From positions 1,627,665 to 1,656,079 of the forward strand of contig BJOX01000008.1 in assembly GCA_009731375.1 (NCBI GenBank): a stretch of DNA of 28,415 bases, given 5' to 3'. The notes under the pieces are model-generated. The model did not search any database. It had not been told where the DNA came from and was given only the letters and a program-made list of their open reading frames with translations. The position numbers were made by a program, and so were the translations under genes. Below are positions 8,928 through 17,730 of this stretch, piece after piece. The stretch's first letter is position 1. Each line of letters begins with the position of its first letter. The stretch is from Paulinella micropora (lineage: Eukaryota; Cercozoa; Imbricatea; Euglyphida).

Positions 8928-8963
8928 GAAATTGGGGACTTTGTATTCTTGGATGACTTGCTG
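8928..8963 (+). CDS. exon 7 of visible gene
   Basis: 36 nt reading EIGDFVFLDDLL in phase 0. Acceptor tattatag| and donor TTGCTG|gtctca. It joins exon 6 (HERE) and exon 8 without a phase change. The hydrophobic and acidic pattern looks like folded protein, unlike exon 6. Confidence 0.72.
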
Positions 8964-8969
8964 GTCTCA

Positions 8970-9019
<50 letters not shown>

Positions 9020-9044
9020 CTGTCTATCTCTCTCTCTCTCACTC

Positions 9045-9079
<35 letters not shown>

Positions 9080-9380
9080 ATCTATCTATCTCTCTCTCTC
9101 TCTCACTCTCTCTCTGGCTCGCTTGCTTCCTGTCTTTTACACACGCAAACAAACATACATACATACATACATGCATGCATACATACATACATACATACAT
9201 GCATACATACATACATACATACATACATACATGCATGCATGCATGCATACATAAATACATACTACATACATACATTCATACATTCAGACAGACAGACAGA
9301 CAGACACATACACACACACACAGACACACACACATGGACACGCGTAAGTGTGCATACACTGCATATTTCACCCGCTTCAA

Positions 9381-9432
<52 letters not shown>

Positions 9433-9438
9433 TGCTAG
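8964..9438 (+). repeat. intron of (CT)n, (CATA)n, (CAGA)n, (CA)n
   Basis: It begins gtctcac followed at once by CT repeats. A CATA block spans 9150-9262. It ends with (CT)n and cgtgtgctag. Confidence 0.8.
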
Positions 9439-9482
9439 GCCGTGCTGCCTCACTTCAACTTGACTGCGGATGTCTTTGACAG
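9439..9482 (+). CDS. exon 8 of visible gene
   Basis: 44 nt reading [14 protein letters not shown] plus two bases of an Arg codon. Acceptor tgtgctag| and donor GACAG|gttgac. The phase fits exon 9 exactly. Confidence 0.75.
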
Positions 9483-9517
9483 GTTGACCATACATGCCCT
9501 CCTTCCCTCACTTCCTT

Positions 9518-9582
<65 letters not shown>

Positions 9583-9587
9583 GTATA

Positions 9588-9620
<33 letters not shown>

Positions 9621-9742
9621 ATATATATATATATCCCTCTCTCGCTCTCTTCCTCGCCCTCCCTGCCTCCCTTCCTCCCTTCCCCCCTTCCCACCCTCCC
9701 CCTCTCTCTCTTACACAGGCACGCACACACACACCCGTACCC

Positions 9743-9780
<38 letters not shown>

Positions 9781-9805
9781 GCGCGCGCGCACACACACAC
9801 ACACA

Positions 9806-9845
<40 letters not shown>

Positions 9846-9862
9846 TTCTTTCTTTCTTTCTT

Positions 9863-9906
<44 letters not shown>
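9483..9906 (+). repeat. intron of (TA)n, (CA)n and (CT)n
   Basis: TA/GTAT repeats 9536-9634, pyrimidine-rich unique sequence to 9715, CA repeats to 9805, and CT/CTTT repeats to the acceptor ctctctcag. Confidence 0.82.
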
Positions 9907-9970
9907 GACTTTACATCCAGACGTGAAGGCCTTCTTCGACCAGCATGGTTTTCCTCCCTCATCTCGCTAG
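9907..9970 (+). CDS. exon 9, C-terminal exon with stop
   Basis: It completes Arg from exon 8, then reads [20 protein letters not shown] and TAG at 9968-9970. Together with exons 7 and 8 this gives a compact C-terminus of about 47 residues that looks conserved (acidic, hydrophobic, HP and GFPP motifs), but I cannot name the family. Polyadenylation signal candidates follow. Confidence 0.75.
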
Positions 9971-10432
9971 CCTCCTCCCACCATATGATATGATTCTTCA
10001 AGTGTCCTTTATGGATCGGATTAGTGACTCGGAAATGATAAAACAGCCTGCTGTTTCAAGTATTACTAGTATTTTGACTCCATGAGATTTAATTGAAACA
10101 ATAAATTCAGAATATGACTCATCAGTCGAGCAGTCCGGGATCGGCGGTGTTATTATATTAATAGTAATATGTAATAAACTTCCCACTCATAGAGCTGATA
10201 AAATAAAATGCCACTTAAAAGCGACAGCCAGGTTGCCGCAAAGTGACTCTGCGCAGCAGCCCTGCAGTGTTCTTTTACGCAAACACTTTTAGTATTATCA
10301 TAGTAATAATACAATACTTCCCACAGTCTCCGACTGTCTCGTCCATCTCGTAGACCCGCACTTACATATATACGCTGCCTCCACGCTACCCCTATCAATA
10401 TGCCCGCCACTCCTTGTTTTTTTTTTCCACAT
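9971..10432 (+). promoter_or_regulatory. 3' UTR / polyadenylation region and spacer
   Basis: AT-rich unique sequence after the stop. AATAAA lies at 10100-10105, and a perfect hairpin AAACAGC-CT-GCTGTTT at 10041-10056. No coding signal is seen from 10110 to 10432. Confidence 0.5.
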
Positions 10433-10503
10433 TTAACGACTGAAGCTTAACCCTTAACACGGCGAGCGCCACATTTGTGGATCATTAACGACTGAAGTTT
10501 AAC
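10433..10503. repeat. 19-bp direct repeats around a dispersed hairpin sequence
   Basis: The repeats are at 10433-10451 and 10485-10503 (TTAACGACTGAAG then CTTAAC or TTTAAC). Between them is CCCTTAACACGGCGAGCGCC plus ACATTTGTGGATCA, which recurs at 21440-21477. The right repeat directly abuts the TG end of the LTR-like repeat. Confidence 0.8.
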
Positions 10504-10623
10504 TGTAATGCCCCCAACGATACCTCGTAAAAAGTCGGTAATACAACCAAACACAGTCCTCAAAAGATGAGAATGATGTCTCGTTGTATTAGCTTAGTGA
10601 AGCCAAAAAGGAAAACGTCAACA
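10504..10623. repeat. left 120-bp LTR-like repeat
   Basis: It starts TGTAATGCCCCC and ends GTCAACA. It has the same length as 21200-21319, with five substitutions. The CA end is joined directly to the integrase reading frame. Confidence 0.82.
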
Positions 10624-13003
10624 AGGCCCGGATCACGGGATATGTTGTGAGCTACATACACAGGAGGACGCTGAGTGGTCCTATGAGGTATATGAGAATG
10701 CGAAGGCGAACATAAGAGAGGAAGAGGAGACGCAGGATGTTTATGCGGAGCCTCCTCAAGAGCGGAGAAGTGACCTAGACGATGACCCGGAAAGAATCGG
10801 GGTACGGCTAGAAGATGGTACTATCCATATAGCCTCGCCTACCGCATGGAGGCAACAACAGGCTCAAGATCCGGAGTTTAAAGAACTGATACAGTTATAT
10901 CAGAACCCGGATGAGCTACGGATGACGAAAGCGATCAAAGATCAGATGAAGGAGATGGTGATGGAGAGATGGTCTACTGTGTACAAGTGCCTTCACGGTC
11001 GCTATGCGTCACAGCCGGACAAATGGACCCTTTGGGTACCGGAGAGTCTGAGACGATTTATATTTGTCGCAGCCCACAATTGCCCACTTTTGGCGCATCC
11101 GGGTCGACAACGAACTCATATGTTCGTAGCGAGGCGATTCTGGTGGAAGAAGATGAAGGAGGAGATAGATCAGGCGGTGGATGCATGCATCCCGTGCAAG
11201 ATAAACAAAACACCACTGAAGGCAAATTTCGGCCTGATTGGCGAATTTCCTCTTCATGCGGGGATGTTTGAGTTTATACACATTGATCATGTGGGACCTT
11301 TCCCAGAATCGAAGGATGGTTACAAATACCTCCTTACGGCTATTGACAGAGCCACCAACTATGTGTGGATCATCCCTGTCAAAGACGTTACCGGCAAGAC
11401 GACGGCCGAGGCGCTGATCGATAGGATCATCTCACAGATCGGAGTACCAAGAAAGATATGTTCTGATCGAGGCTCGGACTTTAATAACGAGGTCATCGAC
11501 AAACTATCTAAGTATTACGGGATGAAATGGCAATATGTTACTGCCTATAACCCGCGAGCAAATGGGAAAATCGAGCGGGTACACAGACCCCTCAAAGCCT
11601 CGCTAAAGATGTATTGCACGAAGAAGGAGAATCAAAGAGCATGGGTCGAGGCAGCACCATCATTTGCGTTTGCAATGAACTGTCTACCCTCTACGGCGTT
11701 AGGAGGCTCGAAGAGCTCAATCTCGCCATATCAGTTAGTATATGGGCGTGAGCCTGATATCCCGACTTCGCTCCTTCACCCAAAAGACACTTGGGCGGAT
11801 GCGGATGAGTTGTTTGGGATGAGACTTAGAGTGAAGATGGAGGCGGAACAAATAGTCAGGGCGCATAGAGAGGCGGAGCGCCGAAAGACTGATGCTGAAG
11901 GGGTGCGACAAGCGCACTTGGATCAGATCAAGTTCCAGGTCGGGGATATTGTACTATTGTACCATCCTCAAGTCCCGAAGGGAGTCAGCTCTAAGCTGTT
12001 CACTCACTGGAAAGGACCTTATCAGATTATGGAACAGACGGGACCTCTGAATTACAAGATCAGGGGTAGAGGGAAGGTGCAAATTGTGAATGTAAGAAGG
12101 CTGATTAAGTATGATCCCTTCTTACTGGAAGATGAATCCGTTGAGGAGGCGTTAAAACGGATGAAGGATGATTTCAAAGAGGTGCCGCCCATCCACAAGG
12201 AGGCTGGCATAGACCAAGACGATGCTTATCGGGCACCGATAGCTGAGAAGGAGGAGAGTGAGGTGGACAGCAAGGAGAAGACTGACCGCATAAGCGCGGT
12301 GGGGACTCAGTCCAAGTCTCCGCGAGAGCATAGCGGAAAGAAGGAGAAGATCACAGAGGCGCAGCTAAGGAGAGCGCGGAATGATCTTATCAACGACCAA
12401 CCGAGGAAGGCGATGAGGTCGATGAGATCAAAGGACGTCCACCAGGAGGAGGAGGGGACGGACACTGACCCAAACGCGGGCAACGTTGAGATTGTCCATG
12501 AGCGATGGAAGGAAGGCGATGCGATAGCAACCATCGCATGGGTGAAAAATGTTTTCTATCTGATGAGACCAGCGGAACAACATGTCGCTGATGACACTCT
12601 CTCAGACTTATACTTGATGCGGGTCGTGGCGGTCCCACGACAGATGCGTGTCACACGGACACTCAAAATATCATCAGCCGCAAAGATAGTACAACCGATA
12701 CTCCAGTTCTGGAGAAGTATGGACCCGGTTGAGGATCCAAAGGCAAGACATTATCTGCCAGTATATAAAGACGCAAAAAGTCTCGAGACATGGGATGATA
12801 CAATTACTCCCAGAGACAAGGATTACACTGCGTGGACCATTCAGACACTGCCAAGAGGAGTGCTTGATGTCCCTTTTGAATTATCGTTGGGCGGAATCCC
12901 TAATAAGATCTGGGACATTCTCGAACAGTCAAAGTTCGATCTGACTTTTGTTGGTGGTCCTCCACCAGGCAAAGAAATCCGCGCCAGACGACGAAGGCAG
13001 TGA
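10601..13003 (+). CDS. Ty3/gypsy-type integrase block of pol
   Basis: The frame is open from 10601 (after TGA 10598-10600) to the stop ending at 13003. The first ATG is at 10922, and residue numbers count from it. HHCC zinc-binding: H52, H59, C89, C92. Catalytic core: D122 (HIDHVGPF), D182 (CSDRGSDF) and E218 (NGKIERVH), with exactly 35 residues between the last two, i.e. D,D-35-E. A GPY/F-like module follows (FTHWKGPYQI to NVRRLIKYDP, about 355-400). The last 290 residues are a charged linker plus a C-terminal segment (WKEGDAIATIAWVKNVF onward) I do not recognise. Integrase inserts element cDNA into the genome in the nucleus. All catalytic residues are present. The frame has no gag or RT upstream, so it is a displaced pol segment with no start of its own. 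Confidence 0.92.
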   Translation, partial: SQKGKRQQGPDHGICCELHTQEDAEWSYEVYENAKANIREEEETQDVYAEPPQERRSDLDDDPERIGVRLEDGTIHIASPTAWRQQQAQDPEFKELIQLYQNPDELRMTKAIKDQMKEMVMERWSTVYKCLHGRYASQPDKWTLWVPESLRRFIFVAAHNCPLLAHPGRQRTHMFVARRFWWKKMKEEIDQAVDACIPCKINKTPLKANFGLIGEFPLHAGMFEFIHIDHVGPFPESKDGYKYLLTAIDRATNYVWIIPVKDVTGKTTAEALIDRIISQIGVPRKICSDRGSDFNNEVIDKLSKYYGMKWQYVTAYNPRANGKIERVHRPLKASLKMYCTKKENQRAWVEAAPSFAFAMNCLPSTALGGSKSSISPYQLVYGREPDIPTSLLHPKDTWADADELFGMRLRVKMEAEQIVRAHREAERRKTDAEGVRQAHLDQIKFQVGDIVLLYHPQVPKGVSSKLFTHWKGPYQIMEQTGPLNYKIRGRGKVQIVNVRRLIKYDPFLLEDESVEEALKRMKDDFKEVPPIHKEAGIDQDDAYRAPIAEKEESEVDSKEKTDRISAVGTQSKSPREHSGKKEKITEAQLRRARNDLINDQPRKAMRSMRSKDVHQEEEGTDTDPNAGNVEIVHERWKEGDAIATIAWVKNVFYLMRPAEQHVADDTLSDLYLMRVVAVPRQMRVTRTLKISSAAKIVQPILQFWRSMDPVEDPKARHYLPVYKDAKSLETWDDTITPRDKDYTAWTIQTLPRGVLDVPFELSLGGIPNKIWDILEQSKFDLTFVGGPPPGKEIRARRRRQ

Positions 13004-13491
13004 CAAAGAAACTATTTTTCTTTATGCGTCTCAAATAAACTGATTGATTGCCCACGGCGTATCATGATTTGATCATGCATCATCAGTTATCAATATGAAT
13101 ATTAAAAAGACTCAGTGATATAACTTGGCATTCGATCGCAACATACGAGTGCGAAAGGTCGATCGACGATGATACTACACCGTATACGGGGATCGCTAGT
13201 GTATTGAGCGATGGTGTTCCCGGGTATGACCCTTTCCAAGTCCTGGGATGATGTTCTCGAAAATGAAATGTTCTCTGAAACTTTCATTAAATTATTTTTT
13301 ACGATAGATTATATACTGTCGTACCTGAGCACGGTCAATCTCTACTTGTGTCGGTATATCGCAGGGTCGGGTACATACACCTCGACTTCGGACGTAGCTA
13401 TTAGGACTGGCCCCCTAATACTATATCATAGGATATCCACCTTATACAAGGGTATGTCATTAAAAAAGACAATGTACTTACGATCTCCCTG

Positions 13492-13493
<2 letters not shown>
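13004..13493. other. unique sequence downstream of integrase
   Basis: About 490 bp without a convincing gene. AAATAAAC lies at 13033-13040. It may include element 3' untranslated sequence. It ends at an (AAT)n run and a small gap. Confidence 0.4.
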
Positions 13494-13523
<30 letters not shown>

Positions 13524-13540
13524 NNNNNNNNNNAATAATA
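13494..13540 (-). repeat. (ATT)n tail of SINE copy 1, with gap
   Basis: AAT repeats on the plus strand contain N at 13524-13533. In SINE orientation (minus) this is the 3' ATT tail. Confidence 0.9.
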
Positions 13541-13808
13541 GTGCTTCTTTGTCAATGGCTGATGCATTTCTGTACATGCGCCTCCATCGTCTCACCCTTG
13601 AGGGGAGTACGAAGAATTGACGATAAGCTCTAATGACACCCCCGCAAGGGCAGTTCCAACACTTCCAGACGGGCCGGTATGTTCAATGAAAATACTGGTC
13701 CAGAAATAGACCGGTATGTTCAATGAAAATACTGGTGGCACCGACGGGAATCGAACTGGCGACAGGGCCCAAATGGTAGAACTTGACCACTGGGCTATCA
13801 CGGTGTCC
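13541..13808 (-). mobile_element. tRNA-derived SINE, copy 1 (complete head)
   Basis: On the minus strand the head starts GGACACCG at 13808. It has a Pol III A box TAGCCCAGTGG (13787-13797) and a B box AGTTCGATTCC (13747-13757), and ends CGGTGCCACCA, pairing with the 5' GACACCG apart from one mismatch. The encoded CCA suggests descent from a mature tRNA. The body continues to GAAGCACT and an ATT tail. A 26-bp body segment is tandemly duplicated (13674-13699 and 13711-13736). Two other copies lie at 22167 and 23364. No reading frame, as expected for a non-autonomous element copied by a partner LINE. Confidence 0.88.

Positions 13809-13879
<71 letters not shown>
13809..13879. repeat. (AAT)n array
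   Basis: Trinucleotide array immediately 5' of the SINE head. It is either the target site or the tail of a neighbouring copy. Confidence 0.95.
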
Positions 13880-13881
<2 letters not shown>

Positions 13882-14126
13882 TGATAATGATAAGAAGAAG
13901 CAGGAGATCAAAGGGGGAATCGTACTACAGCACCACGTTGCTTGTACTTTTTTTATCAATAGTACGTTTGTTCTTGACATACTGCCGAGAAAAAAAAAAA
14001 AAAAAAAAGGAGATTGAGGGAACGGAGTTCAAAAATCTACATGAATGGCTGGAGAATCCGCTTTGACGTGCCGTATGAGGATATATTTATCGTCTTTTAG
14101 CGTCTATCCGTGGGTCGATGCGCATA

Positions 14127-16370
14127 CTATTTGCAGAAAGAAATCAGAAGGTGTATTGACGAAAATGCTATTTTCGTCATAAAATCGGGAGGGGGTACTG
14201 TATGCATCACCCCCCCGATAGCCTGTAAAAAGTACCTTTTCTTGGTGACAGGTGCACCAGCTTGTTTTTCAGTATTATTTGTCCGGATTGGACCTGATGT
14301 AATTTTATTCCGGGTCTGTTTTCTGTACCGTAGACCTGTGCGGTCATATCGGACTCCACTCGCCATCTCCATCGCCTCAATGTGGCTGACCTCATACACC
14401 TTGTCAGTGGACAAGTCTTCCATCTCCACCGTGGACACCAACGCCGATACTTCTGAGTTAAACTCTAGCCTAGAGAGGCTATCAGCGACCACATTTCGCT
14501 TTCCCGGTAGATGGACCATTGTAAAATCGAAACAAGACAAGAACGCTTGCCACCGCGCCAGCCGTCCCGTCTGTTCATGATTCATCAACCATAACAGGTT
14601 ATGATGATCAGTTCTGACAGTAAATTGAGGTCCTCCCCACAAATACTCTCTGAGCCTCTTGAGGGCCCATACTACCGCCAACGCCTCTCTTTGCCTTGTG
14701 CAATAGTTTCTCTCCGCCGCACACAACTTCCTACTAATAAACATGATTGGGCGTAATTTCTTCTCCTCATCCTCTTGTTGTAATACAGCCCCAATCGCAA
14801 ACTTAGATGCGTCTGTATCGACTACGAATTGTTTCGTAAAGTCGGGCATCGTTAACACCAGTCCTCCGTCTTTCGGGTCTTTGTAAATGAGATCTTTGAG
14901 CGCATGAAACGCTTGCAAAGCCTCTTCGTCCCACTTCTCAAAGTCTCCAAAATCTATCATTTTCTCCACTTTAGCCCGTGTTGCACCCCAATCGGGTATA
15001 AACTGGCTATAGTATTGCGCCATCGCAAGGAATGAGTGCAATTCAGTGCGGTTCTTCGGTATCGGTCGATTCATAATCTCCTCCCTCTTCTCTTTGGATA
15101 TCGAGACTCGATTATGGGAGATCTCGTACCCTAAGTATGTCACACTCGTCTTGGCAAGTTGACACTTCTTTAGATTGCACTTCAGGCCAAAAGCTCCGAT
15201 GCGCCTGAATATATCGGACAAATGATCGATATGCTCCTCCATTGTGTTAGAGTATACGATAATGTCATCGATATAGCAAAATGCATATTCTCCCGCCTTC
15301 TGTCCCCGCCTTCTCATAAAGCCACCGTCAGACAAATCATCGTACTGACTGCTCAACATCTTCTGCATCGCCTTCTGGAAAAGTCCTGGGGCTTGCTTGA
15401 GGCCCATCGGAAGCACTTTCCATTGGTATATTTCCATACCCACCACAAACGCCGTCAGCCATCTGGACTTTTCCTCCAGTGGTATCTGCCAGAAGCCATT
15501 CTTAAGGTCAATGACCGAATAGAATTTTGCATTCCGCAGTACTCTCCTTCCTTCTTCTAATGTCGGGAGAGGATTTCTCTCTTCCTCCAGCACCTTGTTA
15601 ACACGAGCATAGTTAACTGTCAGGCGCCATTCTCCTCCTGGCTTCGGCACTATTCTCGGTTGTGAGACTATTGGAGATGTTGATCTCTCAATAAAGTCCT
15701 CATTGAGCAGCTGTCTTGCTAGCTCCTCCGCTATCTTCGCCTCATGTATACTCAAATTCGCCCTTCGTGGTGCCGGTGACGGCTCCGCACCCGGTATTTT
15801 GTAAATAACCGCAGTGAAATCTTCAGGCTTGACACCACCTGCATGTGGAGGGTCAAAAATTTCCTTGTTCGCCTCTAATTTGGCTTTTAAAAGCTCCTTC
15901 TCCTTCTCCGTGCCTACTCCTTCTTCCAATATTTTCCGCGCCGCCTCTTGAAAATCTTCATCAGACATCTGCTTATGTTGCTTGAGGGGTTCTCTGTCCT
16001 CCTCCAAGCCTAAGTCCTCTTCCGAGACATCATCTAGGCCCGTCTTTTCATACGTGACCGTGTCCGGCTCATCATCTTTACCGAGCTCCACCAGCATGTC
16101 AATGAGTCTCGCGTATTGCAAAGGAGCTTTACGGGTGTAAAAACCATCAAAGCATGTGAATGCTTGCGGTATCAATTTCAACTTGTCGAGGTCTCTGAGC
16201 TTCCGCTTGTATGCACTGCTCTGCTCACGAGTTCCCATACGACAAGCCACCACTAGCTGTTGCTTGCGAGAGGGTACCGGTATAGGATGATCAATAAGCC
16301 GGTCCCTTATTTCCTGCGCCCATATCGCCTTCTCATTATATGGCAGGATAATAGTATAAGGCTTATTATT
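14127..16370 (-). CDS. Ty3/gypsy-type reverse transcriptase and RNase H
   Basis: Read from the codon after the TAA at 16371-16373. Numbering is from the GTG at 16253. RT: RLTVNYARVNK near 210, VIDLKNGFWQIPL with catalytic D249, LPMGLKQAP near 281, YIDD 327-330, and thumb GLKCNLKKCQ. RNase H: DTDAS (D479, D481), REALAVVWAL (E523), RTDHHNL (D549), ADSLSRL (D591). Every catalytic residue I look for is present. About 115 residues of linker follow and end without an integrase; their DNA (about 14210-14340) recurs at 21320-21433. The enzyme copies element RNA into cDNA in cytoplasmic particles. It lies in the same frame as the upstream protease C-terminal block, separated only by the TAA. Neighbouring genes on this strand are protease and gag. 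Confidence 0.93.
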   Translation of the reverse strand, partial: NNKPYTIILPYNEKAIWAQEIRDRLIDHPIPVPSRKQQLVVACRMGTREQSSAYKRKLRDLDKLKLIPQAFTCFDGFYTRKAPLQYARLIDMLVELGKDDEPDTVTYEKTGLDDVSEEDLGLEEDREPLKQHKQMSDEDFQEAARKILEEGVGTEKEKELLKAKLEANKEIFDPPHAGGVKPEDFTAVIYKIPGAEPSPAPRRANLSIHEAKIAEELARQLLNEDFIERSTSPIVSQPRIVPKPGGEWRLTVNYARVNKVLEEERNPLPTLEEGRRVLRNAKFYSVIDLKNGFWQIPLEEKSRWLTAFVVGMEIYQWKVLPMGLKQAPGLFQKAMQKMLSSQYDDLSDGGFMRRRGQKAGEYAFCYIDDIIVYSNTMEEHIDHLSDIFRRIGAFGLKCNLKKCQLAKTSVTYLGYEISHNRVSISKEKREEIMNRPIPKNRTELHSFLAMAQYYSQFIPDWGATRAKVEKMIDFGDFEKWDEEALQAFHALKDLIYKDPKDGGLVLTMPDFTKQFVVDTDASKFAIGAVLQQEDEEKKLRPIMFISRKLCAAERNYCTRQREALAVVWALKRLREYLWGGPQFTVRTDHHNLLWLMNHEQTGRLARWQAFLSCFDFTMVHLPGKRNVVADSLSRLEFNSEVSALVSTVEMEDLSTDKVYEVSHIEAMEMASGVRYDRTGLRYRKQTRNKITSGPIRTNNTEKQAGAPVTKKRYFLQAIGGVMHTVPPPDFMTKIAFSSIHLLISFCK
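14158..14178. terminator. perfect hairpin at the end of the RT frame
   Basis: GACGAAAA 14158-14165, loop TGCTA, TTTTCGTC 14171-14178. It lies within the last codons of the RT frame. A role in RNA processing or termination is only a guess. Confidence 0.3.
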
Positions 16371-17187
16371 TTAGAATAAAGTCCGTAAGCATTTCTTCAC
16401 TTCAGTTAGTGAACGCGGCCACGTCGGCTCGTCACCCCAGAAATCAGTAATAAAACTTTTAATAGTTTCTGGTGGAGTATCCGGGATTCGCCCCGTTCTC
16501 CTTGGTACAAACGCCTCCCTTGTTTCTTTTCCTACTTTCGCATGGAAACAGTATCCGTTAGTAATATGGACATCTGTTCCTACTCCTTCCGCGAATCTCG
16601 CCAACGACGGGCTTCTTTGTGCGACACATATAATCTCCTCCTTTCGCTTCTCGATTAAGTCATCAATAGACTTTTTGTCCCAATGGCATGTCGGAACTGT
16701 GACAGTGCACACTTGGGATTCCCAATTGTCGGTCCAGGACAGCTCATCCGGTCTTACGACATGGGGGTGAACGTACACCTCAAGTGCCTCATGTGCGATG
16801 GCCATCTTTTTGTGATCCGTCGCTAGACTCAGCTCATAAGCCTCATAAGAGTCAGTAGCGTTAAAGGGATCAATATCGTTCTTTTCTCCTCTTTTTACTC
16901 CATATATCACTCGCCGTGCGGCGCAATCAATCACAGCCCCCATCGTAGCCAATTGGTCCTACGATAGTAATATTGACCCGTGGTAACCGGGTACGACATG
17001 AAGGTCCATGCGGTATACTCGTGCGGATTTTAATTTAAAGGTCAGTGTGATGATTCCCGTGATGACCGTCCGGCTACCCACTCCCTTCAGAGTGCCAGTC
17101 GAATTTTTCATATTTCCGTCCACCCAGTCCCGGTATCGATTAAAAAACTTCCGGCCGACAATATTAATATTCGCCATCGTATCATTA
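16371..17187 (-). pseudogene. broken retropepsin-like protease and pro-RT linker
   Basis: The protease region is spread over two frames. Its N-terminal part lies at the end of the 17185-17733 block (FLFSQSIYTGPMLCVI), where the expected Asp of the D-T/S-G active site is Tyr. After a frame change near 17190 comes NINIVGRKFFNRYRDWVDG and the C-terminal flap-to-helix part VVPGYHGSILLS, a TAG stop (16959-16961), then in the same frame DQLATMGAVIDCAARRVIYG, a strong retropepsin C-terminal match. About 170 further linker residues run to TAA 16371-16373. Lost active-site Asp, one frameshift and two stops indicate decay, unless some stops are bypassed. Confidence 0.7.
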
Positions 17188-17730
17188 CCAACTTTCAATA
17201 TGTTTCACAATAAAGTTCCGTATAACACAGAGCATCGGGCCTGTGTATATTGACTGCGAGAACAAGAACTTTACGTTCCAAATTTTGGAGTCTTGTTTCA
17301 ACTCCTCCTTCTTCTCCTCCTGCTTCACCTCATTAACATTGTTATTATTCTGCGGTACTGGTGCGTTTACTATGTGAGCGACATTGTCTTGTGGCACTTG
17401 AGTACACACATTGTCTTTTTGCTCGCCACCCGCCGCGATCGTAGACATTGAGTCTGTTCGTGGTTGTTTGCTTGGCCGAGGCGATACGTCTGCCTTTGGC
17501 CTCCTCGCCTCCATCGCAAGTCTTGCCTTCCTATTTGCATCAGTTATCATTGGTAACCGTGATGTATGAACGGGTATGAGACTACCTTGGGGCTGCAGTC
17601 TCTGTGTACCCACATTTTTGTATTCAGATTGAGGAAGCGTTGGCCCAGTGTGCACAACAGCATTAGAAAGCACTGTGACTTTAGGGTTAAACTTCACAGT
17701 CTTCTCCTTCCTCTCTTCTTCCCCCTCCAG
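17185..17730 (-). CDS. gag-pro linker and protease start, after in-frame TGA
   Basis: It continues the gag frame beyond the TGA at 17731-17733 for about 180 codons (LEGEEERKEKTVKFNPKV onward). The sequence is polar, Gln/Asn/Lys rich, and ends in the degenerate protease active-site region before TAA 17185-17187. Such a linker is usual between nucleocapsid and protease in Ty3-like polyproteins. It has no start codon with good context, so expression would need readthrough. Confidence 0.55.
   Translation of the reverse strand: MEGEEERKEKTVKFNPKVTVLSNAVVHTGPTLPQSEYKNVGTQRLQPQGSLIPVHTSRLPMITDANRKARLAMEARRPKADVSPRPSKQPRTDSMSTIAAGGEQKDNVCTQVPQDNVAHIVNAPVPQNNNNVNEVKQEEKKEELKQDSKIWNVKFLFSQSIYTGPMLCVIRNFIVKHIESW

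Noticed and set aside
13733-13808. A functional tRNA gene
   Set aside because: The T stem is mismatched, no clear anticodon arm forms, and the sequence is fused to a repeated body with an ATT tail. It is a SINE head.
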